From Heliocidaris erythrogramma (lineage: Eukaryota > Echinodermata > Echinoidea > Camarodonta > Echinometridae), in NCBI GenBank assembly GCA_025617745.1, contig CM046853.1:16473174-16537173 (forward strand): 64,000 nt of DNA. The letters run 5' to 3'. Shown piece after piece: positions 42,301-57,300 of this stretch; position 1 is the first letter of the stretch, and every line of letters starts with the position of its first letter. Below the pieces are notes generated by a model that had not been told where the DNA came from, ran no database searches, and was given only the letters and a program-made list of their open reading frames with translations. A program made the translations under genes and the position numbers.

Positions 42301-45300
42301 TATAATCTGCAGTGTCCTGTCTAGTAATAATTCTACTTCAACTCATTAAATACTAAGCCTAAGATTATATTAGATGAAACTCTTTTGAAATATGTGATGA
42401 ATGAAAATGACAGTGTCTCCAATAGGTCAAAATCATATGCTGACACCTTAACAGTATAACAAAATAAGAATATATCCATATCCCTCAATGTATGTCTTTA
42501 AACGTCTTATTTAAATGGTGAAATTGACCAAGCTGACATTTCCACTATAAAGTCAACAAATTCACCCATACATGATATCTTCATGCTACAAACACAGAAC
42601 TCTTGCTGTTATTTATGTAACTGGACAATAAAGACAATTGGGGAAACAATGCAAACATAACTGACCATGCTATATACATGTACATGTAGCTTGTATGTGA
42701 ATGTTGGCACACTTTCTGGTCTAGATATGTAAAACTAACTAAAAGGAAAATCACAAGTTTGAAATGAAGTAGGTGCATGCTATTAGCTTTGGTGTATAAG
42801 TCTCCATTTCATATTTTTCTCATTTATAATTTATTGCAAATGCAGTGCATTTGATAGGTATGTAAGTTCTCGTTCTTTTTTGGTTTCATAGATTCAAGAT
42901 CTGAGAAGAAAACAGAGGGTATGCCTTATGACCAGAAGAACATAAATAAAAAAGAATTTTTTTTTTTAATACTGCCTTAGATGATTTTATGTTTCTAAAT
43001 TCAGATCATGTTCAGCAATAGAAATTTCATTCACTTCCATTGATGTCATGCAAACTTCATAATTTCATGGGACTAAAATGTTGTAATAACATTTTCAAAA
43101 TGCTATGGGTTATGTAGGCAAATTAAAAAACAAAAAGACCTGAAAATAACCACCACATTAGCTGGAAGTAAGAAATATATATATTCTTAAAGACTGATTC
43201 TGCACGTACCCAACTGCTGTAACGAAAAGAAGCAAATTAGAACAAAGCTGCCCCATATATCTTGGAAATACTCTGACTCTAATATGCATAGTGAACAGGA
43301 ATGATTTGAAATGCAAGACAACATGCACATATAATTTGATGTGCGTTTTGAGAGCATACATATGGCCAGTGCAAGACTCACGGTATTGCTTGTATCATAA
43401 TTTATGGTATTCTCCTGATTGGATCCAACTAAAGAAGCCCAATTGGAGACCTTTAGGAAAGGGTTCCAAAACAATGAACAAAATTTTGGTTTAATTTTTT
43501 CTCTTTTTCTATTTGTCTGGAAGATAAATTAAAAGAAGAAGAAGATAGCAAATACGACAACAAGGACAGGAAAGGCAGATTGAAGAAAAAGAAAAGAAAG
43601 TTCATTGAATATGAGTGAACAAACATTAAAAGTAGGGGTGGGAGTTTCGGTTATTTCTATTTTTGGGTACCTGCCCGAAAATTAGGTCGGGTACCCGGGT
43701 ACCCGAAACATAAATAAATAATATATGACCCCTAAAAGTTATATAAAGTAGACAAAAATTCTATGATTCATGGTTTCTTGCAGCCGTGAAAAAACATGAC
43801 ATGATTTTAAACACATGGGACTGACTACAGTGATTTTTTTTTAAGATTAAGAAATGTCATTAAAATGCCCCCATAATTAGTTCAAATACTTCATTAGACA
43901 AGCACTACAAATGTTTAACAACACTACAAAAATAATAAATTAAAATCTTTACAAAAATGATAGAATCTAATTCCAGGTTTTGGACTTTCAAGGTTTGTTT
44001 TCCGAAAAAGTATTGAAATAACTATATGGTATTTGAACACAGTGGGCGCTGGACCACTGTAAATCTTGGGACTATGAATTAGCTACACATACATGCAGTG
44101 CTGTGTAGATATCGAGGCAGTCTAGCATAAAATCGAGTGGGGAAATGGACTATTAAAGTCCGAAATGCTTGAAAATAAACATCATGAAGGAATATTTTAA
44201 TAAGTGTTTGATGATTAATTGCTGTTGATGACTGATATCACTTGTACCAATTATGAATTTAATGGATGTTAAGCCACTTTTCCATGATCGGTCCCACATG
44301 TGAAAAACTGTATTTTCTGGAAACAGGTATCTAATTTTTTGACCCGGGACAAGAAGCTCTCGGGCGGGACCCGGATTTTAGTCACAGCCCTAATTAAAAG
44401 CATCACATTTCAATCAAAATATGGAGAATTACCAGATTTCATGACAAAAAAAAACAACATGTAGTGACACAAGATGACATTAAGTAACAGCAAACTTAAG
44501 GCGACACCAGTCAAGAGAAATCTAACCTGGAGGGGTTTCCATAGTTGCGTTGTACCATCATCGCTGGCAGAAGCAATGATGACCTCTTCCAGTTTGACGT
44601 TGGATTTCTTGTCCAATTTCTTCTTCTGGTGGTGGGTTTTCCAGTCTTCTTCGGCCATTACATCTGACCAGTTGGCTCCGGTGGTGTCATCCTTGCCTTC
44701 ATCGTCGCTATCAAGATCAACATCTTCATCATCACCATCTTTAGATGGAAAAGGTAAATATTATTGTTATCATCTATACAATCATGGCTGTCAACATCGT
44801 CACTATCATTACACCTCCATGTGGCCATGGAAGATGTTGATGTTTCTCCAAATACCACCACCACCACTACCACCACCACCAAGATTCGCATCACTACAAC
44901 TAATCACTACCACCATCATTTCCATCACCACAATGCCCTTCCATCACCACAATGCCCTCCCATCAATATTTATGACCACTACCATTATCATCATTACCAC
45001 TCCCACTGCAACCACTCCCACTGCAACCACAACCACTACCACCACCACCACCACCAAGATTCGCATCACTACAACTAATCACTACCACCATCATTTCCAT
45101 TAGCACAATGCCCTCCCATCCATATTTATGACCACTACCATTATCATCATTACCACTCCCACTGCAACCACCACCACCACCACCGCTCAAATAACACCAT
45201 TATCATATCAATCAATCTACTCACCTTCTTCCCTAGTGGGTACATAGATGTCCACCTTGTTGACCTTCTGTGAGTGACCATAGAGGGTAGTGATCTCCAC

Positions 45301-48300
45301 ACCACGATGAGACCATACCTTGACTGATGCATCTAGACAGCCTGATACAACACAACCATGCTGTAGAGGAATGAAATGAATAATTTGGATTAACCAACTA
45401 ACACAACTCAAAGAGTCAATAAACAGATAATTCATCACGGTAACTAGCAGTATTGTACAAGCAACAGGGTCTTGGTTGAACAAGGTAACATTAATAATCC
45501 ATGTATCGCTGATTTCCCATAAGGGATGTAGGACATTAATAAGCACTTTTTTTCCCAGAACCTTTTGCACATGGAATTGATATGTTGGATCAAAACGTAG
45601 CTATGGCACCGCCCATGGAGAGCTTCAGGTGTGCACTCTACCATACAGTAAGTCACTACCAAACGAGCAGCCGTCGAATACTGTCATGCTGACTATACCT
45701 TTTGAAGGTACTCTTCACACTTTTAACAATCGGTTTATAATAATAATAATAATAATAATAATTGGGAAGCGACATCAGTATAAATACTGCTCCTCCTGCA
45801 GGCCCTGCAATTATTATTTCCCCAGCATTGCCCAGGACCCATTTACACCTAGGTCAAGAGGGACAAATGTGGGCAAAATACCGTGTCCAAGGATGTAAGC
45901 ACGGAGTGAGGATTGAACCCATGACCAGGGGCTCTTGTATGGGAGTAGAGCCTTAACCAATATACCACACTACTCACACAAGATCAGAACAATGCAAAAA
46001 TGTGCCGTTTAGATTTAAAAGCTAAAATTTTTGACCTAGGATAAACATTAATGACTTACCGAGAATGCAACCGAGTATACAGCTGCCTGGTGTCCTTTGA
46101 GATGAGCTTTAACCTTGCCTGTCTTCATGTCCCATAGTTTGATGGTGGAATCATTGGATGCAGTAGCCTAAGGGAGGGGACATAGAAAAATATGACCGGT
46201 TGGAAATCGTATGTGTCATCTTTCTTGATGTCAAATATCATCAACAGGTCTTTACATTGATAAGCAATTTGTGAAAGTATGCTGTAATAAATGCATCATG
46301 TATTCCACATCTGAGTATATTTACCTTGAACACTGGGAAGAAAGTGCACCTGTGGAAACTTGACCGTATCAAGTTAGTTATGATCTTGTCATTGGTTGAA
46401 ATTGTAAATTGTGCTCATACAACTGTCTCCTACTGATTTTGTCAATGACATACACATGATGGTTAGAAAGATACCTTTGACCCTCCAACTTTCCAATAAC
46501 CCTGTATTACTTTACATGAAAGAACTAATAACCAAAGAAGGTGGTCATTCATCAGTTTTGCCTGAGACGACATGGAAGGAGATTGCAAAGGATGAGATTT
46601 ACATACCAAAACATCAGTAGCTGGTGACCAAGCGCATGAATTGATCCAATCCTTGTGGCAGTTGTCCAGGTGAAGAATGGGCTTTGAATTAGCCTTTCCA
46701 TCCTTGATCTCATACATGAATAACATCTGAGACAAAAAGATATGTTATGTGCATTAGAGATATTTGAAATATAATCATATCAATGATCTCTATAAACCCT
46801 TGAATTAAATTGTCAACATTTATGAATCGCACAAGATTCTCTCATCTAATTTACAACCAACAATGAATGAAATTAAAGATACAAATTTGAAAGAAAAAGA
46901 AATATGAAAACAAAACAAAGACAAGGTCAGAATAAGAAACTTAAGAAAGGGCAGGGGAGAGAATGAGAAAGGAGACAAAATCTTATCAAGATGCGACAGA
47001 AAAACAGTTTGGAGAAATAACAAGAAAGTAAAAAGATAAGCACGCAAAAGGCAAATTATGATAGAGAGAAAGAATAACTAAGAGGTATTAAAAGAATTTG
47101 AAATATGGATGTAAGTGTGAGATCTGTAATGAGGATGATCACAGCATGGTAAATGGTGACAATTGGTATCAACTACTCACTGCATCTCTTGTTCCAACAA
47201 CCAGTTTGGTTCCACTGTAGTTGAATGTACAACAGGTAATCACTCCATTGCACTTGGGATGCAGTAAGGTTGTAGGCTCAATCCTGCATGGAGAAATTAA
47301 ATAAATGTGCGTATTGCCATCGAACTGTCATATTTGACCAAAAGTGATATTCTAATGACGATTCTTTTTTAGTGTAGTGAGATTTAAAGATTTCCTACCA
47401 TTGCAACTAAAAGTATCATTCTCGTTTAAAGTACACATCCTTTGAATCCCAGTTCCAAATACAAAGCAAATTTATCATTTCCATTTAACTATCACATTCC
47501 TGCAGTTTATAACTTCTAATCATACATTTAATTTTATATAGTTCATGCTTCAGCTACGTAATGCAATGGCAATGGGTTGACACTGCAATGCTTACCCAGC
47601 TTGCGGTTTGCTGCTCTTGCCCTCCATTGGATTCTGCCACAGAGCGACACACATGTTGTCATACGTGATAGCAGCTACCTGGCTGTTGGAGTAAGCCAGG
47701 CTTGTGATGGCTGCATGGTTTGCTTTGAGTGGGACTACAACTGATCTACTAGATACGATATCCTGGAAAATCTGCAAACACAGAGTTTATAGCAAAAATA
47801 AGAGACAGGAAACTGAATAATTATCTGGTCAAATACAGTCACCATAATTATCACTCTGTTAATTTTTTTAATACATTAGAAACTTGGCAGATGTATACTT
47901 TGTTTCATATCCTGCTTTTTCTATACATGTATAGAGAGGAATGAAGGTACATGTATCACAGGCATACTGGACTAGTCAATCACATTACTTCTAAGATATA
48001 AAAATATAAGTTCACAAAAAATATATTAGAAAACGGGTTCAAGAATGTAGCCATAATAACAATGATTCAATAGGGATATGAGTTTGACAATTTACAAATT
48101 ATCTAGGAACCTGTCAGCCCCTTTAAATGTAAAAGGAACCTTCAAAAAATGCAATGGCTTAATCTCTCAATAAACAGAAAGAAAACTTAGGCATGTAAAT
48201 AATGATATTGTAAAATCAGAAACCTTCACGACAAAACTTTCGTAAATTGTTAATGACAGCCAATTTTGCAGCAAGAAACTTTCGGATAGCACAATAATTT

Positions 48301-51300
48301 TATGTTGTTTCAATTGTGATTTTATTATTTCGCAGCATGAAACTTTGCGGATCTTGACCACTCGCGAAATTCGCGAAAGTTTCATGCATGGAAAATTTTT
48401 GGTTTTACAGTAAGCATAATTTGATGTGAAAGTCTCAAAAGGCTTACCACAGCATGTCCACTCTCGAAGCCCACCATGATGCAATGTCCATACTTTGACC
48501 CATTAATCCAAGCCATGCCTCTAACCCTTGACTCCCTATACTGGCGGCAAAACACCTCTCGTTTGCTTGCAACATCTACGACCTTGACCTCTCCAGAGTG
48601 GTATCCCATCGCAACCAACTCGCCATCAGGGCTGAAGGTAGCTTGGGTAGATGCTGCTTCTTCCGTGCCCTTGAAGGTTGCCAGCTGCTTGCCCAGGTTG
48701 CCCGACCAGATCTGCAGAGATCAAGGAAAGAAAATTATGATGCAATGCATTCAGAACATCGTTGACAAATTTTACAGGATTTCAATAAAATCACTACTGT
48801 TTTATTGAATTACTGCAGTATGGTATTACAAGTGATCCTAGAGAATGTCAATTATTTGTTGTCTCTTATATCAGTTTCTTGAAAACTTTGTGAAAATCGT
48901 AACTCTATCATTATACCCCCCCCCCCAAAAAAAAAAAAAGAGGAATTTTTGGCATATCAATATTATCAATATTATTCTCGTCTTTTTCATCTTCATCCAT
49001 GCACCTTCAATACCATGCCATCGTCACAATCATTTATCAACACATCATTTATCAATAATATCAATGCTTGCACACTTTATCAATCATGCATGCACTAACA
49101 TTGTTTTTACCTTTGTCTTGTGGTCATTGCTCACAGTAACCAGCTCCCTTCCATTCTTTGAGAAGGCAATGTGGTTGATTGGCTGTGAATGTCCACACAG
49201 ACTGCCAACCTGCAATGGGAGGACAACAAAAATATATTCTATGATTAAATAAAATGTAATCCCTAATTATAAACATACAAAAACACTCCTGTAGTTCATG
49301 TACTGAGAAATATCTAAGAAACAAACTAGATGAATTTTCGACCGCGCGCGGTCGGAATTTATGCCTCCGCCATCACCAGATTGGAAATGTATGGCATACA
49401 TGTACACTCTAAAAAGGATTGGTCCAACAAAATTACAAATCTTTTCACTTAAAATGCACAGGAGACTGAAAATTTATTTCATTTCATAAATAAACTAGAA
49501 ATATTTGATAACGAGGCTAAAAACCAGTAATTTCATGTAATTTTATGTAAATTGACCTCTGTGACCTCTGACCTTTGACCTACTTACCCCAAAATCTAAT
49601 CAGTTCATCTTTCTATGGGGATACATACTGGTACCAAGTTTGAAGTTCTCACCTCAGACAGTTCTTGAGATATCGCGGTAACGGTACTAAAAACCAAGAA
49701 TTTCATGTAATTTCATGTAATTTCATGTAAATTGACCTCTGTGACCTCTGACCTTTGACCTCCTTACCCCAAAATCTAATCAGTTCATCTTCATATAGGG
49801 AAACATACTAGTACCAAGTTTGAAGTTCTCACCTCAGACAGTTCTTGAGATATCGCGATAACGGTACTAAAAACCAAGAATTTCATGTAATTTCATGTAA
49901 ATTGACCTCTGTGACCTCTGACCTTTGACCTCCTTACCCCAAAATCTAATCAGTTCATCTTCATATAGGGAAACATACTAGTACCAAGTTTGAAGTTCTT
50001 ACCTCAAACAGTTCTTGAGATATTGTGGTAACGGTGCTAAAAACCAAGAATTTTTATGTAATTTCATGTAAATTGACCTCTGTGACCTCTGACCTTTGAC
50101 CTCCTTACCCCAAAATCTAATCAGTTCATCTTCATATAGGGAAACATACTAGTACCAAGTTTGAAGTTCTTATCTCAAACAGTTCTTGAGATATCGTGGT
50201 AACGGTGCTAAAAACCAAGAATTTTTATGTAATTTCATGTAAATTGACCTCTGTGACCTCTGACCTTTGACCTACTTACCCCAAAATCTAATCAGTTCAT
50301 CTTCGTATGGGGATACATACTAGTACCAAGTTTGAGGTTCCTACCTCAAATGATTCTTCAGATATCGCGGTAACGAGAAGTGGGACGGACGGACGCACGG
50401 ACACACGGACGGACGGACGGACGGACGGACGGACGGACGGACAGACGGACGGACGCACGGACGGACGGACAACCCGAAAACATAATGCCTCCGGCACCCA
50501 CCTTCGGTGGGCGGAGGCATAAAAATGCCTGGGACCCGTGCCTGAAAGAAATCTAGTTGAGATTACAAATGTATGTCATACTCATTAAATTAAAATGGAC
50601 TGATTAGCCCTCAAGTCATCCTATACTCCAGCTTCTGAATTCATAATTGCATGGGCTCTGTACAGGAATAATATTAAATGCTTTGTGTTTCAATCCGATG
50701 TCTGACCACGGATACTGACCTGTGTTCCTGTGTCTGCTGACCATAGCTTGACTGCCCCATCTAGTGAGGCTGAGGCAATGTGTCGACCAGTAGGTGAATA
50801 GGTCACAGCACGCACAGAGGACTTGTGCCCACGAAGAATCTGCAATAATCAACAAAAAATTTGAATGAATGAATTTATAAATCATCCCTGAACAATATAG
50901 ACTAAAACAAGTACTGAATAGTACAAAACAGAGCACTCTAGCAAATTAGTAAATGAGTCAACTATCTATTAAGGAGTAGTCAGCTCATCCAACAATAGAG
51001 AACTCCAATTGGTTCATACACAAGTGGGCCTTGCAAGCACATTCTACTCCATAAAAATTAAGCTCCACACTTTTCATAAAAGGCAGGAAGGACTAAATGG
51101 TCAAATTTGTCCCTATGAGGTAAAATTGTCTATTTCAGCTTTCTGTGCATTCTTGCTTTTACTCAGATGAGAGTAAGATGAAAAGCTTCAATACGTTTTT
51201 GTTGAAAGCTATTCATTGATTCAGCAGTATTTAATAATCTCAATATAAACTAACATTCTCTCAGCTTTTCAACTTACAGCCACCCTCTTCTTGTTGAAGG

Positions 51301-54300
51301 TATCCCAGATCTTGAGTGTTGAGTCCCATGATCCTGTCACCAGGAGCTTTCCTTCGGGGTGGTAGGACAGGCAACTAACAGGGCGTGGCTCGGTGATGTC
51401 AGAGGTCTGCTTGCCGCTGCGGCCGTCCCAGATGAGGACACGACAATCCCAGCCACAAGAGGCCAAGTTGACACCCTTGGGGTCGGAGATGCACCCACTG
51501 ACTAGCCCTCTATGACCCTTCAAGATGTTGACCCTATACAGGGGTCAAAGAGATGTGACAAGAATTATATCAGGAGCAAAAAGAGAGAGATGAGAGAGTA
51601 CAAGAATTACAAAAAAAAGAAAACAATGAGGGAGAACAGGACACAAACAGAGTAACAGAGAGAGGGTGACAGAGACTGAGAGGATACACAAAGATTATGG
51701 CCGAAGATGAATGTTTCAATACACTACCAGGAGGCAAAGGGAAAGATGCAACTGAAGCACAAAAATGGTTGAACTATAATAATATATATACCCCTAATGG
51801 GTACATTAGGAGGACAGTTTTTGTCTCATTTCTATAGACAACTGTCGACCTAATGACACCAACTGTCTACCTAATGTAGGGGTCGCTATTATGACGGAAT
51901 AAACCGCAATGTTAGGTGTCGACCTAATGTACCCTTTAGTAGAATAACAATAATAACAATAATATGTTACATTCATATAGTGCATTATGTGAATACTTCA
52001 ATGCACTTTACAATGTTATTTATTATTACCCCTGATCGTTACATGCCTGCACAAAAGTGTGCACCATCTCCACTCCTTAGGGAGCATTCCTACCATTTTG
52101 CATCGTTTCACACCCATGCATAAAAAGACTTGGTAGAAATGGTATTGACACAAAAAACTAAATGACAAATTAAGACTGGTACGTTTCTACGTGTGTAAGA
52201 TTATCAAAAAATATATTTCACTTAATGAGCTAACTCTAAATTGTATAATAAGTGCAGACACCAACCTAAAGCCCTGATCTACATCCCATAGACTCAGTGT
52301 CTTGTCACGTGAGGCAGAGACAAGTCGAGTTCGGCCGACAAAGCAACATGATGTCACAGCATCAGAGTGTCCAATGTAACTCTTCACCTCCTGAGGAATA
52401 CAATCATGATTACGATTAGTAATACAGTACAATAATAAGATTCTCTATTACATCAATAAACTCTCCGAAAGCACAATTTCAATTTTTCATATAATGACCT
52501 AAGAAGCATAGTGAATTGACTTCAGGGTATTTAACATTTGCGAGGCCTACATATTTGTTTTAATTCCGTGAATGTACATTGGCAGGAAGTTTTGATACAA
52601 AATCTAGCACTGAGTATTCTATAACTGAAAATTTAGACCATGATGCATAAAGCTATTGTTTTTCCCAAACATAATGCAAAACGAATGCAAGTTCTTATTT
52701 TGCTGTTTTCATATTATTCTGTCAGAAGCTGGGGCTGATAGAACTATGACATACCTTTCCAGTTTCCATCTCAAAGAGTTTAAGCTGACAGTTCTTGGTT
52801 CCTACTGCAAAGATCTTATCACCAGGAGCTATAGCAACGCATAGCACAGCCTGAAGGGAAAGAAGAAAAAGAAGAGGATAAAATGGGGTGGAATCTACTT
52901 TGCAGAACTTCATATTATATCATTACGTATAACAAGGGATTCAAAGAAAGTTGTTAGCTTGAAAACAAGCATATTTTGATATCACTCCACCACATTTTAA
53001 ATACAAAGCATTACTTGATATCATTGCATAAGAAATTGATGCTTAATTTAAGGTAGTTCATACACCATATTCCTGAAATCCGAGTAAGTAGATCCTAGTA
53101 CATTAAAGTGCATGTGGCAACTAGACTACATCTTATCTGTGAATATTACTTAAACCAAGTACATTCCATTCATAGTGCAGGGGATTGAATTTAAGCATGT
53201 CTTCTTTCGTACAATGATCTCAACTTAGGCATAAAAAAACTGATTAGAAAACAACAAGAACAGTAACTGCACTTTAAAGGAACAAACACTGAGTACAAGA
53301 AGGCAAAGTTGTAAACATACATCAGTGAATCCAGTCAGGGTCATGGAGCACTCGTCTGCTGTTTCTCTCTTGTTCCTCCAGGACACCATACCCTTTTCCC
53401 TGTATCCACCAGACTCCATCACAGCATGGCGTACAAGTGAACTGTCTGGTTCGTTCATAGCCTGTTGCCATAGTAACCCAGGACAGAGGTTGAGGATGTG
53501 GAGGTGTCTGGAGATGAAGGAACGTAGGCTGGTGATGAGGGGGTTGGTCAAGAACTTCTCACGCTCGCGCAGGAGGGCCTTGGATGTGGTGGACGTGTTT
53601 GCCTATTTTATAAAGAAGAGAGATACAATGAAGGCATAAACAAATTATGCAGAGAAAATAGAGAAAGAATAACATTTGACAAACATTTCTTCTACAATTA
53701 TTTTGGGTCCTTTTATACTTACAACACAATACAAATTGTCACAAATGACACCAACATTTTATCAACACTATCATATCACCATCATCACTACTATCGTCAT
53801 TGTCATTGTCATCATCATGATGATAATGAACACCATTATCATCATTATCGCAACTATCATCACCACCATCAACTCCATTATCATCATCATCATCACCATC
53901 ATCATCATCATTCAGATTGTCACCATCATATTCATTATCAGTATATTCATCACATTCATCACCACCAGCACCTCCTTCATCATCAATAATATCATCACCA
54001 TAACTCCTCACCTGAAAGTCTTCCAGCAGACCAGCAGTGAGTCCAGAGAAACACTTGGCCTGGATAAAGTATGGATCAGACAAGACATTCTTCAGCTCTG
54101 TGAACAAGCCAGCCTGTACTAGATGATAAGGCATCTCAGAGAGAGCATGAGGATAGTCTGAAGACCAAGGAGCCAAAGAGTTCTTGGTCTTGGCTAGATG
54201 AGTGAAGTATCCTACAAATGAAAAAGACAAGATAGCCAGATATGGTAAACATCAAAGAATCAAGTATTCATTTTAGGTTTATGAAAAGTTGGCATGTCTG

Positions 54301-57300
54301 TTTCACAGTCTTGATGATTATCAAATGCAACATTTGCCACACTCAGGTGAAGTAAATGGGTACCCGGTAGGAAGAAATTCCTTGAATGCTTGAGCATCTT
54401 ATCATGGTCACTCGGCTAAGCCGGGGTAATAATATGATTGCAGGGCGCTCAGGGAGAACAGTATATAATACTGATGAGGCTACCCTGGAAAAACAAGACA
54501 TATTATTATTATTATTATTATTATAACAGAGAACTTATCACATACTACAGACATATGTACTTCATCAAAAATAAAACAAAATATGCCATTACCTTTTTTT
54601 GGGGGGCACATTGGAACCAAAACTGGCATACAAAAATAAGATCTAATACACTAAATCCTACCTATTTTTGGATTCGTTCGTGTTAAGTTTCATTTGTTTT
54701 TACCTGACAGCAGTGCATGAGTTCTGATCTGAAGTTCACTTGCAGCTCCCTTCATATAGCGCTGGAAGATGGCCTGGCTGATCTGACCATGGCTGACTCT
54801 TAGTCTATGGTCACTACAACAGACAAGTGAAAGAAAAAAAAAACCTTGTTCTTATCCAAATCAACATACAGTATATAAAAGAAATAAATCCTAAATTTAT
54901 TCTCAATAATTTCAACAACAAAGTCAGACAAGAGAAAAAAAATGGGTGGCTTTGAGTCAAGTCAAATGCATTCCTTGATAATACAAATCTTTAAAAGCCA
55001 TGAATACAACAAGTGCATATTACAGAAGTTGCAATGATATTAAAAGAGCAACAAGATACATTTGTGTCACACAAAAGAAAAGCTAGACAGGATGACTGTT
55101 GCTTGTATAAAGCTTATGATTATTTCTACCATTTTCACATTTTATTTTTTAGATTCTGCATTAGTTTTACACAAATTACAAAAGGGTAGCATTGATCTTA
55201 TGGATAAGTTTGAACACCTATGCATACTGGTATATCCATTTTTCACATTTACATGTAGCATTAAAGTAACTGGGGCAGAGAGAAAGGTCATACAATTTCT
55301 CAGGCAGGTTTGATTGACAGGTTGTATATTACACAGGAAATTCTTGGTGTGAAATTTACACAGGCAAGGGTGCAAGTTACACAACAGGAATTTAACAATG
55401 GCAAGCTTGATGATATCGACATTAACGGAATGAAGAAATCTACATGAAGTCAATGAGGAGAAATTTCTTGGCCCAAAATTTGTAAACAAGGAGGAATGTG
55501 TAACTTACAATAAATCAATTAGTTGGCAGAAAGATTGTTACGGCTGCCACAGGTTTTCAATACACAAGTAACACTAGAGATGAAAACTTAGGATTTTGAC
55601 ATTCATGCACAGATGAACAATGAGACAATCTCATATCTCATAGCTTTGACACAATTTCTATTAGTGTTCAGCTCTGAGCATAAGATTTTCAAAAATCTAC
55701 TAAAGTCCCTGCATGCACATAACAACTTATTCCCTTAAAAATATCATTCTGAAAAAAAAATACATAAAAATAATATTTGCAGGTCCATTCATTATAAACT
55801 GAAAGTATAACTACACAAAAATCGTGGTAAATTTGCTTCAAATACAGAGCAAAAATTGCCCCAAATAAAAGAAGTTATCTTCTTTACCTGTGTTCACCAG
55901 TGGGTGCAAGCAGAGATCTGATCCCTCGCACTAATCTTGACATGACAGCCTGTGGGAGCATAACCTCTGGACCTAGACTGGTGCCAATCACTTGTTTGTA
56001 AGTATACTTCTGGTCTTTAAACTGCTGGTGTAAGCTTAGCAGACAATGGAGATCCTCTTCATATAATCCTAAAATAAATGAAAGGAGTATTGGGTTTCAT
56101 TTTTCAAATGAAAAATACAAGCAATAGTACAATATACCATAATATCCCTGGAAAATGATAGGTAGAAATGTAGTGTTTACAAGATAAGATGAAAATTTGC
56201 GGAATTATGAGAACATACAATTCTAATCTTATTTAGTGCATCAAAATCACTGACACTACTTTGACATCCACAATGAAGAAAATTGGGCCAATTATGAAAG
56301 AAGAGATGAAGTACAACAAATTTTGATGAATACCATTTCCCACTTCAAGCAAATAATTTCAATACTAACAATATCCTATAAGCTCAATTTTTTCAATTTT
56401 CACCTTCTATTTTGCAGGAACCACTGTGTCACATTCAATAGTTTCCTCTATTTTAAGACAGAAATAACTGTAAGTATCAATATTTCAATCAATAAACATG
56501 CACCAGATCAATGAGACTGGTAGCTTACCATCTCTTGTGGAGACAAGCAATGCAAGGGCCATAGTTATTATATCCTGACCATGATCATCCTCCAGTCTTT
56601 TCAGAACCTCTTGGAGCAGTGTGCCTACAGTGTGTGACATTGCCTTCAGACGAGTGGAAACCTGTGACAGTAAAGAGAATAGCATTATTCATTCACATAA
56701 GTTAGAAAGTCCAGTAGGATCTTCTCTAATATCAAATGCAAGATACATGTAATAAATAACAGTATCCTAGACTTTCTAAACAGACAAGTAGCAAAGCTCT
56801 TTTCATCATCAGAGAAAATATCTGGAACTTGTAAGATACACACTTTTTATCCGAGATGAAGAAAAAAAAGCAATAGAGTAAATCAAGTAAAGCAATTTTT
56901 ATTCACATGTTTCATGGAATTTAGGAAACAAATTCTGTTATGTATCATAAAATGCTGTCTTAATGAGCTTTTTGAGCCTTGTATAATTTCCCTCGACTAT
57001 CATATTCAGATAGATGCACATTATTAAACAATTAAGTGGAGAAATTAAACTACAGATTACTGCTCCTTTCAAATTAAAGAAGATGCTAACCTCCTCGAAG
57101 ACTCCAAACACACGCAGCTCCTCACAGGCTAGTTTCAAGAAGAGAGGTAGGTTGGCTTCTCTCTTAGACACCAGTAGCTTCATCTACAAGAAAATAAATT
57201 GTTGGAAATATAAGGTTGTAGCTGGTTCTTATTTCTGTTGACATTAATTATTACACGTTAGAGAAGAATGTGTAGTAATTCATCAGTGTTCCAATAGCAT

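Noticed and set aside
44474..45103. 209-codon plus-strand frame
   Set aside because: Antisense of TEP1 exon 27 joined to a triplet-repeat tract; no independent support.
49361..50520. Regular repeats resembling a CRISPR array
   Set aside because: Units of 170-180 bp are contiguous with no spacers, in a eukaryotic intron, and the same units occur in a second element.
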